DNA of 64,000 bases, from contig JAJDBT010000028.1 in the NCBI GenBank assembly GCA_029261215.1, positions 1-64,000 on the forward strand, in the 5' to 3' direction. Below, in pieces: positions 8,431 through 17,161 of this stretch. Each line of letters starts with the position of its first letter. Positions within the stretch are counted from its first letter, which is position 1. The notes beneath the pieces were generated by a model that was not told the DNA's origin, did no database searches, and was given only the letters and a program-made list of their open reading frames with translations. A program made the translations under genes and the position numbers. This DNA comes from Nitrospirota bacterium (GTDB taxonomy: Bacteria > Nitrospirota > Nitrospiria > SBBL01 > JAADHI01).

Positions 8431-9741
8431 TTATTCATAACGCAGCCCTTCAACGGGTTCAAGCTTTGCCGCCTGCCAGGAAGGGTAGAGCGTGGCGAGC
8501 AGGGTGATAAAAAAAGCCGATCCGGTGACGAGGACGACGTCCATCAGGTGCAAGCGCATGGGCAGGGTGCTGATGTAATACACGTCTCCTGGCAGTTTGT
8601 AGAAGGTTTCCAGCATGAAGCTGATGCCCAGACCCAGGGGAAGCCCGATGGCGACGCCGATCCCCCCAATCACCAGGCCTTCATACATAAAGATCCGGGT
8701 GATCGATTTTCGCGTTGCGCCCATCGCTTTTAGGATGGAAATCTCCCGCGCTTTTTCTGAAACCGTCATGGTCAGGGTGCCGACGATATTGAAGGATGCG
8801 ACCAGGATAATCAAAATCAGGATGACAAACATCATGTCCTTCTCAAGTTCCAGTGCCGAAAAAAGGTTGCGGTTCAATGATTTCCAGTCCTGCGCCTGAT
8901 AGGGAAAGCCCAGCCGGTTTTCGATTTCGATTGAAACGGCATCGGCTATAAAAATATTATCGACCTTCACCTCGATGCCGGTCACGACATCGGCCAGATT
9001 AAAAAATTTTTGCGCTTCAGAAATTGAAATATAGGCCAGGGTGGAGTCGTATTCATACATGCCGGAATCAAAAATGCCGACGATGCGGAAGTTCCGTATT
9101 TTGGGGGTAAAGCCTCCCGGTGCGCCGAGAGATTGGCTGATGGAGGCGCTTCCTGTTCCTACGGGGGAGACCACATGGAGTGTTTCTCCCCAAAACACAC
9201 CCAGCCGGTTCGCCAGTTCTTTGCCGATGACAATGCCGGGAAGTATCTTTTGACCTGATTTTATTGTTGGGTCGCTTGCCTCAGTTTCTTCGGGTGGGGC
9301 GGGCGGCGGAGTCGTGAGAAACTCCAGATCGCCTTCGACCATGTTTTCTCCGAGTTTTGTGACTTTTCCCTCATTGGCCGGGTCAATCCCCCGCAGCACA
9401 ACCCCAAAAGCATTGGATGGGGCGGAGAGCAAGACTTGCTTGAAAATAAAGGGTGTGGCTGCAAGCACGTGCGGGACCTGGGTGACTTCGTCCATGAGCG
9501 TTGAAAAGTCTGAGATATTGTCACGTGTACGGTCTGTAATGACGATGTGTGAGGTGGTGCCTAATATTTTATCCCGCAGATCTTCTTTAAAGCCAGTCAT
9601 CACGGCCAGGGTGGCGATGAGCGCGGCGACGCCGATGCCGACCCCGCCAATGGAAATGACGGTATTCAGGGAGACAATTTTTTTACGCTTTTTGGATTTG
9701 AGATAGCGTATGGCGATGTGAAATTCGTAGGGGAGCGCCAT
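8431..9741 (-). CDS. lolC: Lipoprotein-releasing system permease LolC/LolE
   Basis: This inner-membrane permease partners with LolD. It shows the usual layout: an N-terminal membrane segment after a basic stretch (SLNTVISIGGVGIGVAALIA), a periplasmic domain of ~230 residues, and three C-terminal membrane segments of the FtsX/MacB type (EKAREISILKAMGATRKSI before the second). Only one permease gene is present, so a LolC/E homodimer-like (LolF-type) complex is likely. The start lies one base after the lysS stop codon. Confidence 0.9.
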   Translation of the reverse strand: MALPYEFHIAIRYLKSKKRKKIVSLNTVISIGGVGIGVAALIATLAVMTGFKEDLRDKILGTTSHIVITDRTRDNISDFSTLMDEVTQVPHVLAATPFIFKQVLLSAPSNAFGVVLRGIDPANEGKVTKLGENMVEGDLEFLTTPPPAPPEETEASDPTIKSGQKILPGIVIGKELANRLGVFWGETLHVVSPVGTGSASISQSLGAPGGFTPKIRNFRIVGIFDSGMYEYDSTLAYISISEAQKFFNLADVVTGIEVKVDNIFIADAVSIEIENRLGFPYQAQDWKSLNRNLFSALELEKDMMFVILILIILVASFNIVGTLTMTVSEKAREISILKAMGATRKSITRIFMYEGLVIGGIGVAIGLPLGLGISFMLETFYKLPGDVYYISTLPMRLHLMDVVLVTGSAFFITLLATLYPSWQAAKLEPVEGLRYE

Positions 9742-9742
9742 T

Positions 9743-11248
9743 TTATCCGGTTTCTGTCGGCGGTGCAGGAGGAGTCGACACGGGTCTCATTTGCGGAAAA
9801 AGAATCACATCGCGAATGGAGTTCTGGTTGGTGAGCAGCATCACGAGCCGGTCGATGCCAATGCCTTCTCCGGCAGTAGGCGGCATGCCGTATTCGAGTG
9901 CCAGTAAAAAATCTTCGTCCATCTCATGCGCCTCAAGGTCTCCGGACGCCCGTTGGTCGGCCTGGCCTTCAAATCGTCCACGCTGGTCTTGTGGATCATT
10001 TAACTCTGAAAAGGCATTCGCGATTTCCCGGCCCACGATATAGAGTTCAAAGCGTTCAGTGAGCTCCGGGTTATCGGGTTTGCGTTTGGCCAAGGGGGAG
10101 AGTACGGTCGGAAAATCCGTAATAAAAACAGGCCCGGTCAACCCGGGTTCCACGCCTGCCTCAAAAAGTTGCTCCCACATTTTTCCGAGGGAATCCTCTT
10201 CTTGGAGGTCAACGGCATTGATCAGTTCGACGACTTTTTCCCTTTTGTGTAGATCTTCCAAAGCAATTTTATAATGTTCAGAAATGGCGTTGACATAAGT
10301 CAGGCGTTTCCAGGGCGGGGTAAAATCAACTGCTTGGCCCTGATATTCAAATTGCAGTGAACCCAGGGTGTCCTGGGCGATTTTTGAAAAAAGGTCTTCG
10401 GTCAGGGTCATCATCACGTTGTAATCGGCATAGGCCATATAAAATTCAAGCATGGTGAATTCAGGGTTGTGGATGGTCGAGATGCCTTCATTCCGAAAAT
10501 TGCGATTGATCTCGAAGACCCGCTCGAATCCCCCGACAATCAGACGTTTAAGATAGAGTTCGGGTGCAATCCTCAAATAAAGATCCATGCCCAAAGTATT
10601 GTGGTGTGTGATAAAAGGTCTTGCTGCCGCACCGCCGGGGATGGGATGCATCATCGGGGTTTCTACTTCTAAAAAACCGCGTTCGGTGAGGAAAAGACGG
10701 ATAGTATTGATAATGCGACTGCGAACCTCAAAAACCGTTTTTACCTCAGGATTGGCGATCAAGTCCAAATAACGCATCCGGTAACGCAATGCGACGTCTG
10801 TTAATCCGTGCCACTTTTCAGGTAAGGGATGGAGTGATTTTGAAAGAAAAGTGAGCGTGCGGGCTTCCAAGGTGAGCTCGTCTGTTTTTGTCCGAAAGAG
10901 CCGTCCTGTAATGCCGAGGGTATCGCCGATATCGAGTTTCTCAAAAATGTCATTTCCGGTTTCATCCATCAGATTCTTCTTAAAATAGACCTGTAACTGT
11001 CCGGAGGCATCTCGAATATGGGCAAAAGCGGCTTTTCCAAATCGTCGAAGCGACATGACGCGGCCAGCGATTTTCTCGTGAATCTCTTCAGCTTCTAAAT
11101 CGGCCTTAGGCATCGGGTCATATTTTGAGGTAATTTGGGCGAGCGACGTTTTTTCGTCGAAGCGGCTTCCATATGGCTCTATGCCAAGCTCCCGTAAGGC
11201 CTCCACCTTTTTGATTCTTTGTGTGACCTGACTATTTTCTTCGCTCAA
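9743..11248 (-). CDS. lysS: Lysyl-tRNA synthetase, class II
   Basis: The enzyme charges tRNA-Lys. The 501-residue protein has an N-terminal OB-fold anticodon-binding domain (about 55-160, [17 protein letters not shown]) and a class II catalytic core. Motif 2 is visible as [24 protein letters not shown] (given in full only by position, about residues 243-266) and motif 3 as [11 protein letters not shown] near 465. It begins with TTG at 11248, preceded by GGGAGGTG at ideal spacing. It is first in an operon with lolC and lolD. Confidence 0.95.
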   Translation of the reverse strand: MSEENSQVTQRIKKVEALRELGIEPYGSRFDEKTSLAQITSKYDPMPKADLEAEEIHEKIAGRVMSLRRFGKAAFAHIRDASGQLQVYFKKNLMDETGNDIFEKLDIGDTLGITGRLFRTKTDELTLEARTLTFLSKSLHPLPEKWHGLTDVALRYRMRYLDLIANPEVKTVFEVRSRIINTIRLFLTERGFLEVETPMMHPIPGGAAARPFITHHNTLGMDLYLRIAPELYLKRLIVGGFERVFEINRNFRNEGISTIHNPEFTMLEFYMAYADYNVMMTLTEDLFSKIAQDTLGSLQFEYQGQAVDFTPPWKRLTYVNAISEHYKIALEDLHKREKVVELINAVDLQEEDSLGKMWEQLFEAGVEPGLTGPVFITDFPTVLSPLAKRKPDNPELTERFELYIVGREIANAFSELNDPQDQRGRFEGQADQRASGDLEAHEMDEDFLLALEYGMPPTAGEGIGIDRLVMLLTNQNSIRDVILFPQMRPVSTPPAPPTETG

Positions 11249-11421
11249 AAAACACCTCCCTAGAGAACGCGGATCGTCTAAAATCCTGGATTATATGAGA
11301 ATCATGAAGTCCGGTCAAGGAAGCAGCATAAACTTACGAAATAATTAAAGATCTATAAAATGTATTACGGATAAGACAGAAAATACGCTGATGTTGAGTG
11401 AAACAACATTTCGGGATATAC

Positions 11422-11427
11422 TATAAT
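11422..11427 (+). promoter_or_regulatory. Candidate -10 box of the Spy-like gene
   Basis: A perfect TATAAT lies 50 bases before the ATG. No good -35 hexamer sits 16-18 bases upstream, so this may be an activated promoter. The Shine-Dalgarno sequence is AAAGGGAG at 11463-11470. Confidence 0.4.
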
Positions 11428-11476
11428 TTGAATTGTTCGCTGGGGAGAGTAACCGAATATTAAAAGGGAGAAAAAG

Positions 11477-12247
11477 ATGAGCTTAAAAAATGTGCTTATT
11501 GGGGGAATGTTGTCGTTGGCTGTTGCGAGTTTGCTTGTTTCAGGGTATGGCTTTACTTCTTCAGTCATGGCGGAAGAAGGAAGCGCTTCTTCAGATGAAC
11601 ACGGTAAAAAAGATCCGCATGCCCGTTTTAGAGAGGGTTCGATGATGGGCGGTATGATGGGGGAAATGAAAAGTCCTCACTCAGGTATGTCCAAAAAGGG
11701 TCCGCACGGTTCAAAAAAGGGGATGCATTCGCCCTTTTCTGTTCAAGGGCTCAAAGAAAAATTAGAGCTGGATGAAGCCCAGACCAAAAAAATACGTGAG
11801 GTCATTTCGAATTACCGAAAAGGGTCAATTTCTAAAAGCGCTGAACTGAAGATTGCCCAGATTGAGTTTGACGAAGCGGTGTCTGAAAAAGGGTTCAGCC
11901 TTTCGGATGCTGAAAAAAAGGCAAAGAAACGTGAATCGGTGGCGACTGAATTGACGATGGTTCGTGTCAAAGCGCTGGCTGGCGCGCGCGAGATTCTTTC
12001 TGATGCCCAGTATGAAAAATTTATGGGGATGATGGCCCACCGGATGAGTCGCAGCGGGAGAAAAGGAAAACACGGCGGACATGGCTTTAAATCACATGGC
12101 GGCGGTTCAGGAATGCATGGTGGAATGATGGGTCAGAGCAGCTTTGGCGGGCACGGAAAAACTGAGTTTGCCGGGCGTCATCACGGTGGTAGCAGCCCGC
12201 ATGGAAGTACCGGAGGAAAAGAGACTGAAGGCAGTTACGACGATTAA
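11477..12247 (+). CDS. Spy/CpxP-like periplasmic protein with Met/His/Gly-rich flanks
   Basis: The 256-residue protein has a signal peptide ending near SSVMAEE. A central helical segment (about 88-180) begins VQGLKEKLELDEAQTKKI, which fits the LTxxQ pattern of the Spy/CpxP/ZraP family of periplasmic chaperones and metal-stress proteins. It is flanked by low-complexity regions: MMGGMMGEM before the core and a long GHGG/HGGG/GMHGGMMG tail. These are likely metal ligands. It is transcribed away from lysS as a single gene. Whether it senses metal, chaperones proteins, or both is unknown. Confidence 0.75.
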   Translation: MSLKNVLIGGMLSLAVASLLVSGYGFTSSVMAEEGSASSDEHGKKDPHARFREGSMMGGMMGEMKSPHSGMSKKGPHGSKKGMHSPFSVQGLKEKLELDEAQTKKIREVISNYRKGSISKSAELKIAQIEFDEAVSEKGFSLSDAEKKAKKRESVATELTMVRVKALAGAREILSDAQYEKFMGMMAHRMSRSGRKGKHGGHGFKSHGGGSGMHGGMMGQSSFGGHGKTEFAGRHHGGSSPHGSTGGKETEGSYDD

Positions 12248-12318
12248 GACGCGACTGGGTTTTTCTTTCTTACCAGAATCTGTTGATCATAAAAATAGGC
12301 TTAAGGGGGAGTTGTGTC

Positions 12319-12405
12319 TGGTGCCGGAGGGGGGACTCGAACCCCCACGGGGTTGCCCCCACTAGACCCTGAACCTAGCGTGTCTACCAATTCCACCACT
12401 TCGGC
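12319..12405 (-). tRNA. tRNA-Leu (anticodon CAG)
   Basis: This 87-base gene has an encoded CCA end (12319-12321), a long variable arm (GGGGGCAACCCC) typical of class II tRNAs, a T-arm with GGTTCGAGTCC, and a D-arm with AATTGGTAGACA. The anticodon CAG (12369-12371) sits in the loop TTCAGGG on a five-pair stem. The acceptor stem has one A5-C68 mismatch; the other six pairs are canonical. Confidence 0.95.
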
Positions 12406-12476
12406 TTCAGACAAGCCGCTTTATACCAGATCAATTTGACAGGGTCAAGGATCTGACAGCTTAAGGGAGAACTGAA

Positions 12477-13898
12477 ATGAGCGAGAACTTTGACTACGAT
12501 TTGATCTGTATCGGAAGCGGGCCAGCGGGCCAGCGTTGTGCCATTCAGGCGGCAAAGGTTGGTAAAAAAGTGGCGGTCATTGAAAAGCGCCGCTGCGTTG
12601 GCGGGGTTTGTCTGGAAACAGGAACGATTCCCTCCAAAACCTTTAGAGAGGCAGTGAACGCCTTTATCAGCCAGCAGGATCGTTCAGAAGGTCTTGGTTT
12701 TAATCCACGTTTAAGGGTCGAGGTGCCGCATTTGCTGCGACGGGTGAGTTCGGTCATTCAGCGGGAATCTGAAGTCCAGCAAGACCAGTTGCAGCGAAAT
12801 GAGGTCAATATCATCCTCGGCACCGCAAGCTTCCAGGATCCAAACCATATTTTGATTAAGACCGACAACGGAGATCGCATTCTCAGTTCAAAGCAGTTTC
12901 TCATCGCAGTCGGGACGCACGCGGCGGTTCCGCCGGATATCGAACCGGATGGCAAAACGATTATCCTTGCCGACGGCATTTTGGATATGACGGCCTTGCC
13001 TCGAACGCTCGCCGTCGTGGGGGCGGGTGTCGTCGGGATTGAGTATGCGTCCATGTTTGCTGCTCTGGGCGTGCAGGTGACTGTGATTGATAAACGTCCT
13101 CGGCCCCTGGGTTTTCTCGATTTTGAGATTATTGACGAGCTGATTTATCAAATGCGCCGCAAGCGTGTGACTTTTCGATTGGGAGAGGAGGTCACACGTC
13201 TCGAAATTATTGAGCAACAATCAAAGAGAAAAGGCTTGATTCGTCTCGAATCGGGTAAACATATTATTGCAGACTTGATTTTGTATTCCGCTGGCCGTAT
13301 GGGTGCCACAGGTGCGCTTAATCTCAAAGCGGCTGGCCTCAAAGCCGACAGCCGGGGTCGTTTGAAGGTCGATGACAAATATCGCACCAAAGTCAAACAT
13401 ATCTATGCGGCAGGAGACATCATCGGTTTTCCGAGCCTCGCCGCAACCTCGGCCACACAAGGGAGGCTTGCGGCCTGCGATATGTTCGGGATTAAAAGCA
13501 AACCGATGGGCGCTAATTTTCCGTTCGGAATTTATTCAATCCCGGAAATATCCATGGTGGGTGCCACAGAGGAGGAATTGACGCAGGATAAAATCCCCTA
13601 TGAAACCGGCATTGCCCGATATCAGGAAATTGCCCGCGGTCAAATTATGGGAGATCATACCGGTTTGCTCAAAATTATTGTGCATCGTGAAACTGAAAAA
13701 CTTTTGGGCGTGCATGCAATTGGTACCGGCGTGACCGAATTGATTCATGTTGGTCAGGCCGTCATGCAGTTAAACGGCAAACTGGATTATTTTATGCAAA
13801 CCGTTTTTAACTACCCGACGCTGGCTGAATGTTATAAGGTCGCAGCGCTGAACGTCTATAACAAGTTACATTACAGTCGTTTGAGCGAAGCGATTTAA
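12477..13898 (+). CDS. sthA: Soluble pyridine nucleotide transhydrogenase (Si-specific)
   Basis: SthA is a cytoplasmic flavoprotein that transfers hydride between NADPH and NAD+. The 473-residue protein has an FAD-binding GSGPAGQ near residue 13, an NAD-binding GAGVVGIEY near 183, and the C-terminal dimerisation domain of the class I disulfide reductases. The redox-disulfide position reads CLETGTIPSK: the second cysteine is replaced by Thr, as in SthA and unlike lipoamide dehydrogenase or mercuric reductase. It ends at a strong terminator shared with the convergent lipoprotein gene. Confidence 0.9.
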   Translation: MSENFDYDLICIGSGPAGQRCAIQAAKVGKKVAVIEKRRCVGGVCLETGTIPSKTFREAVNAFISQQDRSEGLGFNPRLRVEVPHLLRRVSSVIQRESEVQQDQLQRNEVNIILGTASFQDPNHILIKTDNGDRILSSKQFLIAVGTHAAVPPDIEPDGKTIILADGILDMTALPRTLAVVGAGVVGIEYASMFAALGVQVTVIDKRPRPLGFLDFEIIDELIYQMRRKRVTFRLGEEVTRLEIIEQQSKRKGLIRLESGKHIIADLILYSAGRMGATGALNLKAAGLKADSRGRLKVDDKYRTKVKHIYAAGDIIGFPSLAATSATQGRLAACDMFGIKSKPMGANFPFGIYSIPEISMVGATEEELTQDKIPYETGIARYQEIARGQIMGDHTGLLKIIVHRETEKLLGVHAIGTGVTELIHVGQAVMQLNGKLDYFMQTVFNYPTLAECYKVAALNVYNKLHYSRLSEAI

Positions 13899-13915
13899 TT
13901 TTAAAATGGGTTCAC

Positions 13916-13953
13916 AAAAAAAGCCCCTGCTGTTTCCGGCAGGGGCTTTTTTT
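13916..13953. terminator. Bidirectional intrinsic terminator
   Basis: A perfect GC-rich stem (AAGCCCCTGC with GCAGGGGCTT) around an 8-base loop is flanked by A7 on one side and T7-8 on the other. It lies between the convergent sthA and the protective-antigen-like gene, and should stop transcription from both sides. Confidence 0.92.
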
Positions 13954-13972
13954 ACACTACGTCAGTTAAAAT

Positions 13973-16330
13973 CTATTCTTGGTAAAGCGCATTCACTTCA
14001 GAGGCGCTCAGCGCACGGCCAAAGACGCGAATATCGTCCAGATAACCTTTGAAACGGCTATTCACCAAGCCATCGGGAATATCGGCTGGCGTGTCGTCTT
14101 GATCCACACCAAAGGTCCACGGTTCCGAGCCAAAGGTGAGACAACAGACACCATCGTGACTTAAACTTCTGATCAAGACCCCATTGACATAGAGGCTGAA
14201 TTTTTCAGCGCCCGGCGTATTGTCTTCATCCGAAACCACGCCGACGATGTGAAACCAGTCGTTTGGTGTCATTAGGGACTGCCCGCTGCCAATCGGCGCT
14301 TTGAAGGGATTGCTTTGTCCTGCGGTGCCGCCGGTGACATACATCCAAAACTTGGCCACTGCGGGGTCACCCCCGATCGGATTCCCATTCGAAATGCTAT
14401 CCCATGCGTAGGCCAAAACGCCCTGGTTGCGAATGACTTCGGGTTTAATCCAAAATGACCAGGCAACCCCTGTTCGCACTTCCCCTGAAAATACAGAGGG
14501 AATGGACATCTGCGAACTGGCATGGGTCGTCCCATCCAGATAAAGCGCCTTTAGAGACCCATTCGATCGATCGCGCCCGTAGCTGAGTGACGGATTTGCC
14601 ACCCCATGAACCCCATTCCCGCTGGCATCCGATAATCCGCCATCCAAAGGAAGGTAAGTGCGTTCAAACATTTCTGCCGCCGATAAAATGCCTTCGAGAT
14701 TGTCTGTGACGCCGTTGCCGTTGGTATCCGCGTGAAAGGGGTCTGTTCCTTTCGCAAACTCACCCGCGTCATTCAAAAGATCATCGTCGGCGTCGGCCTC
14801 TAGCGGATCGGAAAAAACCTTGCGTGTGATATTGGTACTCAGCGGAATTTCCCAGCCGGTTTTGATTTCCTCAAAATCGGAAAGCCCGTCGTCATCTGAA
14901 TCCGGATCTTCATCTGACGTCCCGTGTAAAAATTCCTCGCGCGCGCCCAAGCCATCACCATCTACGTCCTCTATATAAACGAGGTGCAGCACGTAGCCCT
15001 TGCGAAGCTCCAGGCTGTCAAAATTATAGGCTTCTTCAAGATTGTCATAGATTTTGGCTTCTCGATCCGCCCCGTTGTTGGTGGTAAACACGTAGAGCGC
15101 CGTCCAATGCCCGTGAACGTCTTTATCCGTGCCCACACCGCGTACGCTTAGCAAGCCGGTATGTGTTTGCGTGGGGGCACCGTTCCATTCTGCAGTGCCC
15201 GTCGTGTAGGGAATTTTGAGAATGTCTTGCATGGCTTCAGCGACGGTGATGCGCTTCTGATTAAAGTCTGCCGTGGTGGCGACGAAGTAACTTTCCTTGC
15301 GCCGTCCGTCTTCGCGTTCCGCGCGTGGGCCGAAGTCGATCACGACACTGGCATTTTTTGCCCCGATGTCGGTCAGGTTTTGCGTAAAAGATCGTCCGTC
15401 CGCGTCTTTTGCCTGCCAGGTGGCGGCTTCTAAAATGAGGTTGTCGGAGTTTTTCAGTAAGTCGAGTGTTTTACCCAGCGACAAATCCCGCTGAAAAATC
15501 AGCGGCGCGGGTGTACTCTTGTTTGGCTCGATATCGATTTCGGGAAAACTGCCAAATGTGGTATCAAAATCCAGGTTGCCGATGACAGAAATCGTGGTGG
15601 AATCTCGCGGATCAGTCTCGACGGCGGAGATGCTGAGGTTTGTCAGCGTGACGACCTGAAATCCTTGGTTTTTAACCTGCAAGGTCAAGGCAATCTCACC
15701 ACCGGTTTGCGACACGCTTGAACTGGATGTGGCTGTGACAGATTTTTCATAAGCCCGTCGATTTTCGACCGACTGTGACTTCGTCCACGAAAACGATTGT
15801 TCCCAACTTTCGGAAACCGTCGTACTGTAGCTGACACCAAAGTTGTCCAGAGAAAATTCGATACCTGAAGTCCCAGAAACCTCAACCCCCACGCTTTCGG
15901 TGCTGGTTTGACTCGTGGTTGTCGTGGTCGCCGTCTCCGTGGACATGGTATCGGTATTGCTGATGGTCTCGGTCTGGGTGTCGGTGTAATTGACCGAAAT
16001 ATCCGGTACGCTGGTGAGCTCAAAGCTCAACTGTGGCACATCGGCGATACGGGGATTAAACTGATAATTGTTGGTATCAGGGTCGAAGGCTTTGGTGACG
16101 ACTTCATCATAGTCCGTCAGGTTATCACCGTCCGTGTCTTCGTCCACAATGGAAGTTCCAATCGCTTTTTCAAAACAGTCGGGTAAACCGTCGCCGTCCG
16201 TGTCCGGGCCGCCACAATTGATGCTCACATCTGCGGGTGTGCCGCCGCCACTCCCTCCGCCCCCGCAGGCGACAAGAATAAGTGCAAAAAAGCCGTATAT
16301 GATTAAGGTAAAAGTCGTGTTTATTTTCAT
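13973..16330 (-). CDS. Large lipoprotein resembling protective antigen/binary-toxin B, with TSP3 repeats and a LamG-like domain
   Basis: The 785-residue protein has a lipobox LVAC (Cys22) and a Gly-rich linker. Acidic calcium-binding repeats follow at about 42-86 (DTDGDGLPD, DTDGDNLTD). Residues ~92-350 follow the order seen in anthrax PA and clostridial binary toxin B. There is a P-R-I-A-D-V-P strand, a T-Q-T-E-T-I-S Thr/Ser-rich stretch, an alternating polar/nonpolar segment at 146-175 (VGVEVSGTSGIEFSL) like the PA membrane-insertion loop, then strands ending VVIDFG. More D-rich repeats lie at ~454-545. A LamG/concanavalin-like lectin domain closes the protein (~555-785). The PA relation is my recollection of sequence pattern, not a search result. 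It is the probable partner of the LuxR-type gene 32 bp upstream. Confidence 0.7.
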   Translation of the reverse strand: MKINTTFTLIIYGFFALILVACGGGGSGGGTPADVSINCGGPDTDGDGLPDCFEKAIGTSIVDEDTDGDNLTDYDEVVTKAFDPDTNNYQFNPRIADVPQLSFELTSVPDISVNYTDTQTETISNTDTMSTETATTTTTSQTSTESVGVEVSGTSGIEFSLDNFGVSYSTTVSESWEQSFSWTKSQSVENRRAYEKSVTATSSSSVSQTGGEIALTLQVKNQGFQVVTLTNLSISAVETDPRDSTTISVIGNLDFDTTFGSFPEIDIEPNKSTPAPLIFQRDLSLGKTLDLLKNSDNLILEAATWQAKDADGRSFTQNLTDIGAKNASVVIDFGPRAEREDGRRKESYFVATTADFNQKRITVAEAMQDILKIPYTTGTAEWNGAPTQTHTGLLSVRGVGTDKDVHGHWTALYVFTTNNGADREAKIYDNLEEAYNFDSLELRKGYVLHLVYIEDVDGDGLGAREEFLHGTSDEDPDSDDDGLSDFEEIKTGWEIPLSTNITRKVFSDPLEADADDDLLNDAGEFAKGTDPFHADTNGNGVTDNLEGILSAAEMFERTYLPLDGGLSDASGNGVHGVANPSLSYGRDRSNGSLKALYLDGTTHASSQMSIPSVFSGEVRTGVAWSFWIKPEVIRNQGVLAYAWDSISNGNPIGGDPAVAKFWMYVTGGTAGQSNPFKAPIGSGQSLMTPNDWFHIVGVVSDEDNTPGAEKFSLYVNGVLIRSLSHDGVCCLTFGSEPWTFGVDQDDTPADIPDGLVNSRFKGYLDDIRVFGRALSASEVNALYQE

Positions 16331-16362
16331 TGATTTAATCCTCTTTTCTTTATTCGGGGTTT

Positions 16363-17016
16363 TTAAACCTCAAGATATTTTCCGGCAATGCCTGCGCGGG
16401 TGCGGATGTCCATTTTATTCATGATGTGCTGGACATGTTTTTTAACTGTATAGAGTCCAATCTCAAGGTTATTGGCAATTTCCTTGTTTGTCAGACCTGT
16501 TTTTATGTATTGAAGGACCTGTGTTTCTCGGGGGGTAAGGGCATGCTGGTTTTTTTCGTGCGCAGGATGAATCCGCTTTTGTAAGCGGATTTCGACCATG
16601 ACCATCGTGTCCATTTTATTTTGAGAAAGCCCCCGCATAAGGAAACCCTGAAGAGCAAGCGTGTGATTTCGAAATTGAATAGACGTTTTGATTCCGGTTT
16701 GTGCTTGTAGTGCTTGTGCAATCACTTCCTTACGAAAGGTTTTGAGAAAATCAAGAAAGCGCTTTGATTCTGCCTGGGCGATATGGTCATTCGTCTCTGG
16801 CCCAAGCAGCCTTGAAACTTCTATAGAGACAGCCCCAACAAAAAGAACCTCATATTTTTTCCCGATGACAAGCACATCCGGAATACGGCTTTGCTCTTCC
16901 GGATGACTTAAATAAATCGTCGAACGCGGGATGTCGGTGATTTTGTAAGCTTGTTCCGTAAAAGAATCTAGAGAAGATTTTGTTGTTTTATGTGGTTTTG
17001 ATTTTATCCCCTGCAT
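16363..17016 (-). CDS. LuxR-family transcriptional regulator
   Basis: The last ~60 of 217 residues form a LuxR/GerE helix-turn-helix (LTPRETQVLQYIKTGLTNKE, then TVKKHVQHIMNKM). The N-terminal ~150 residues have no receiver aspartate pattern and no Walker motif. They form an unrecognised sensory or ligand domain, so it is not a standard response regulator. It has an excellent ribosome binding site (AAAGGAG, 6 bases before ATG 17016). A CRP box lies 109 bases upstream. It is in operon-like position with the lipoprotein gene, which it may control. Confidence 0.85.
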   Translation of the reverse strand: MQGIKSKPHKTTKSSLDSFTEQAYKITDIPRSTIYLSHPEEQSRIPDVLVIGKKYEVLFVGAVSIEVSRLLGPETNDHIAQAESKRFLDFLKTFRKEVIAQALQAQTGIKTSIQFRNHTLALQGFLMRGLSQNKMDTMVMVEIRLQKRIHPAHEKNQHALTPRETQVLQYIKTGLTNKEIANNLEIGLYTVKKHVQHIMNKMDIRTRAGIAGKYLEV

Positions 17017-17124
17017 GTCTTGACTCCTTTCATGGTGAGGTAAAGGGCCGGTTTGCCCTGTTGTTGTAAGTCGGAGTCTAGAGGATTTTAAATTGGATGG
17101 CGGTGACGTGGCTTACGAATAAAG

Positions 17125-17140
17125 TGTGATCTTGCTCACA
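17125..17140. promoter_or_regulatory. CRP-binding site (TGTGA-N6-TCACA)
   Basis: TGTGATCTTGCTCACA is a perfect match to both half-sites of the cAMP-CRP consensus with the correct 6-base spacer. It lies in the 145-bp gap after the Crp-family gene and 109 bases before the luxR-type start. The local Crp-family protein carries the RETVTR recognition helix expected to read this site. Confidence 0.8.
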
Positions 17141-17161
17141 GTGTGTGTGGACGTGTACGCC

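Noticed and set aside
12144-12365. Plus-strand open frame ending in GGLEPPRGCPH
   Set aside because: The end is the antisense of the tRNA-Leu gene, a classic false frame; the rest overlaps the Spy-like gene.
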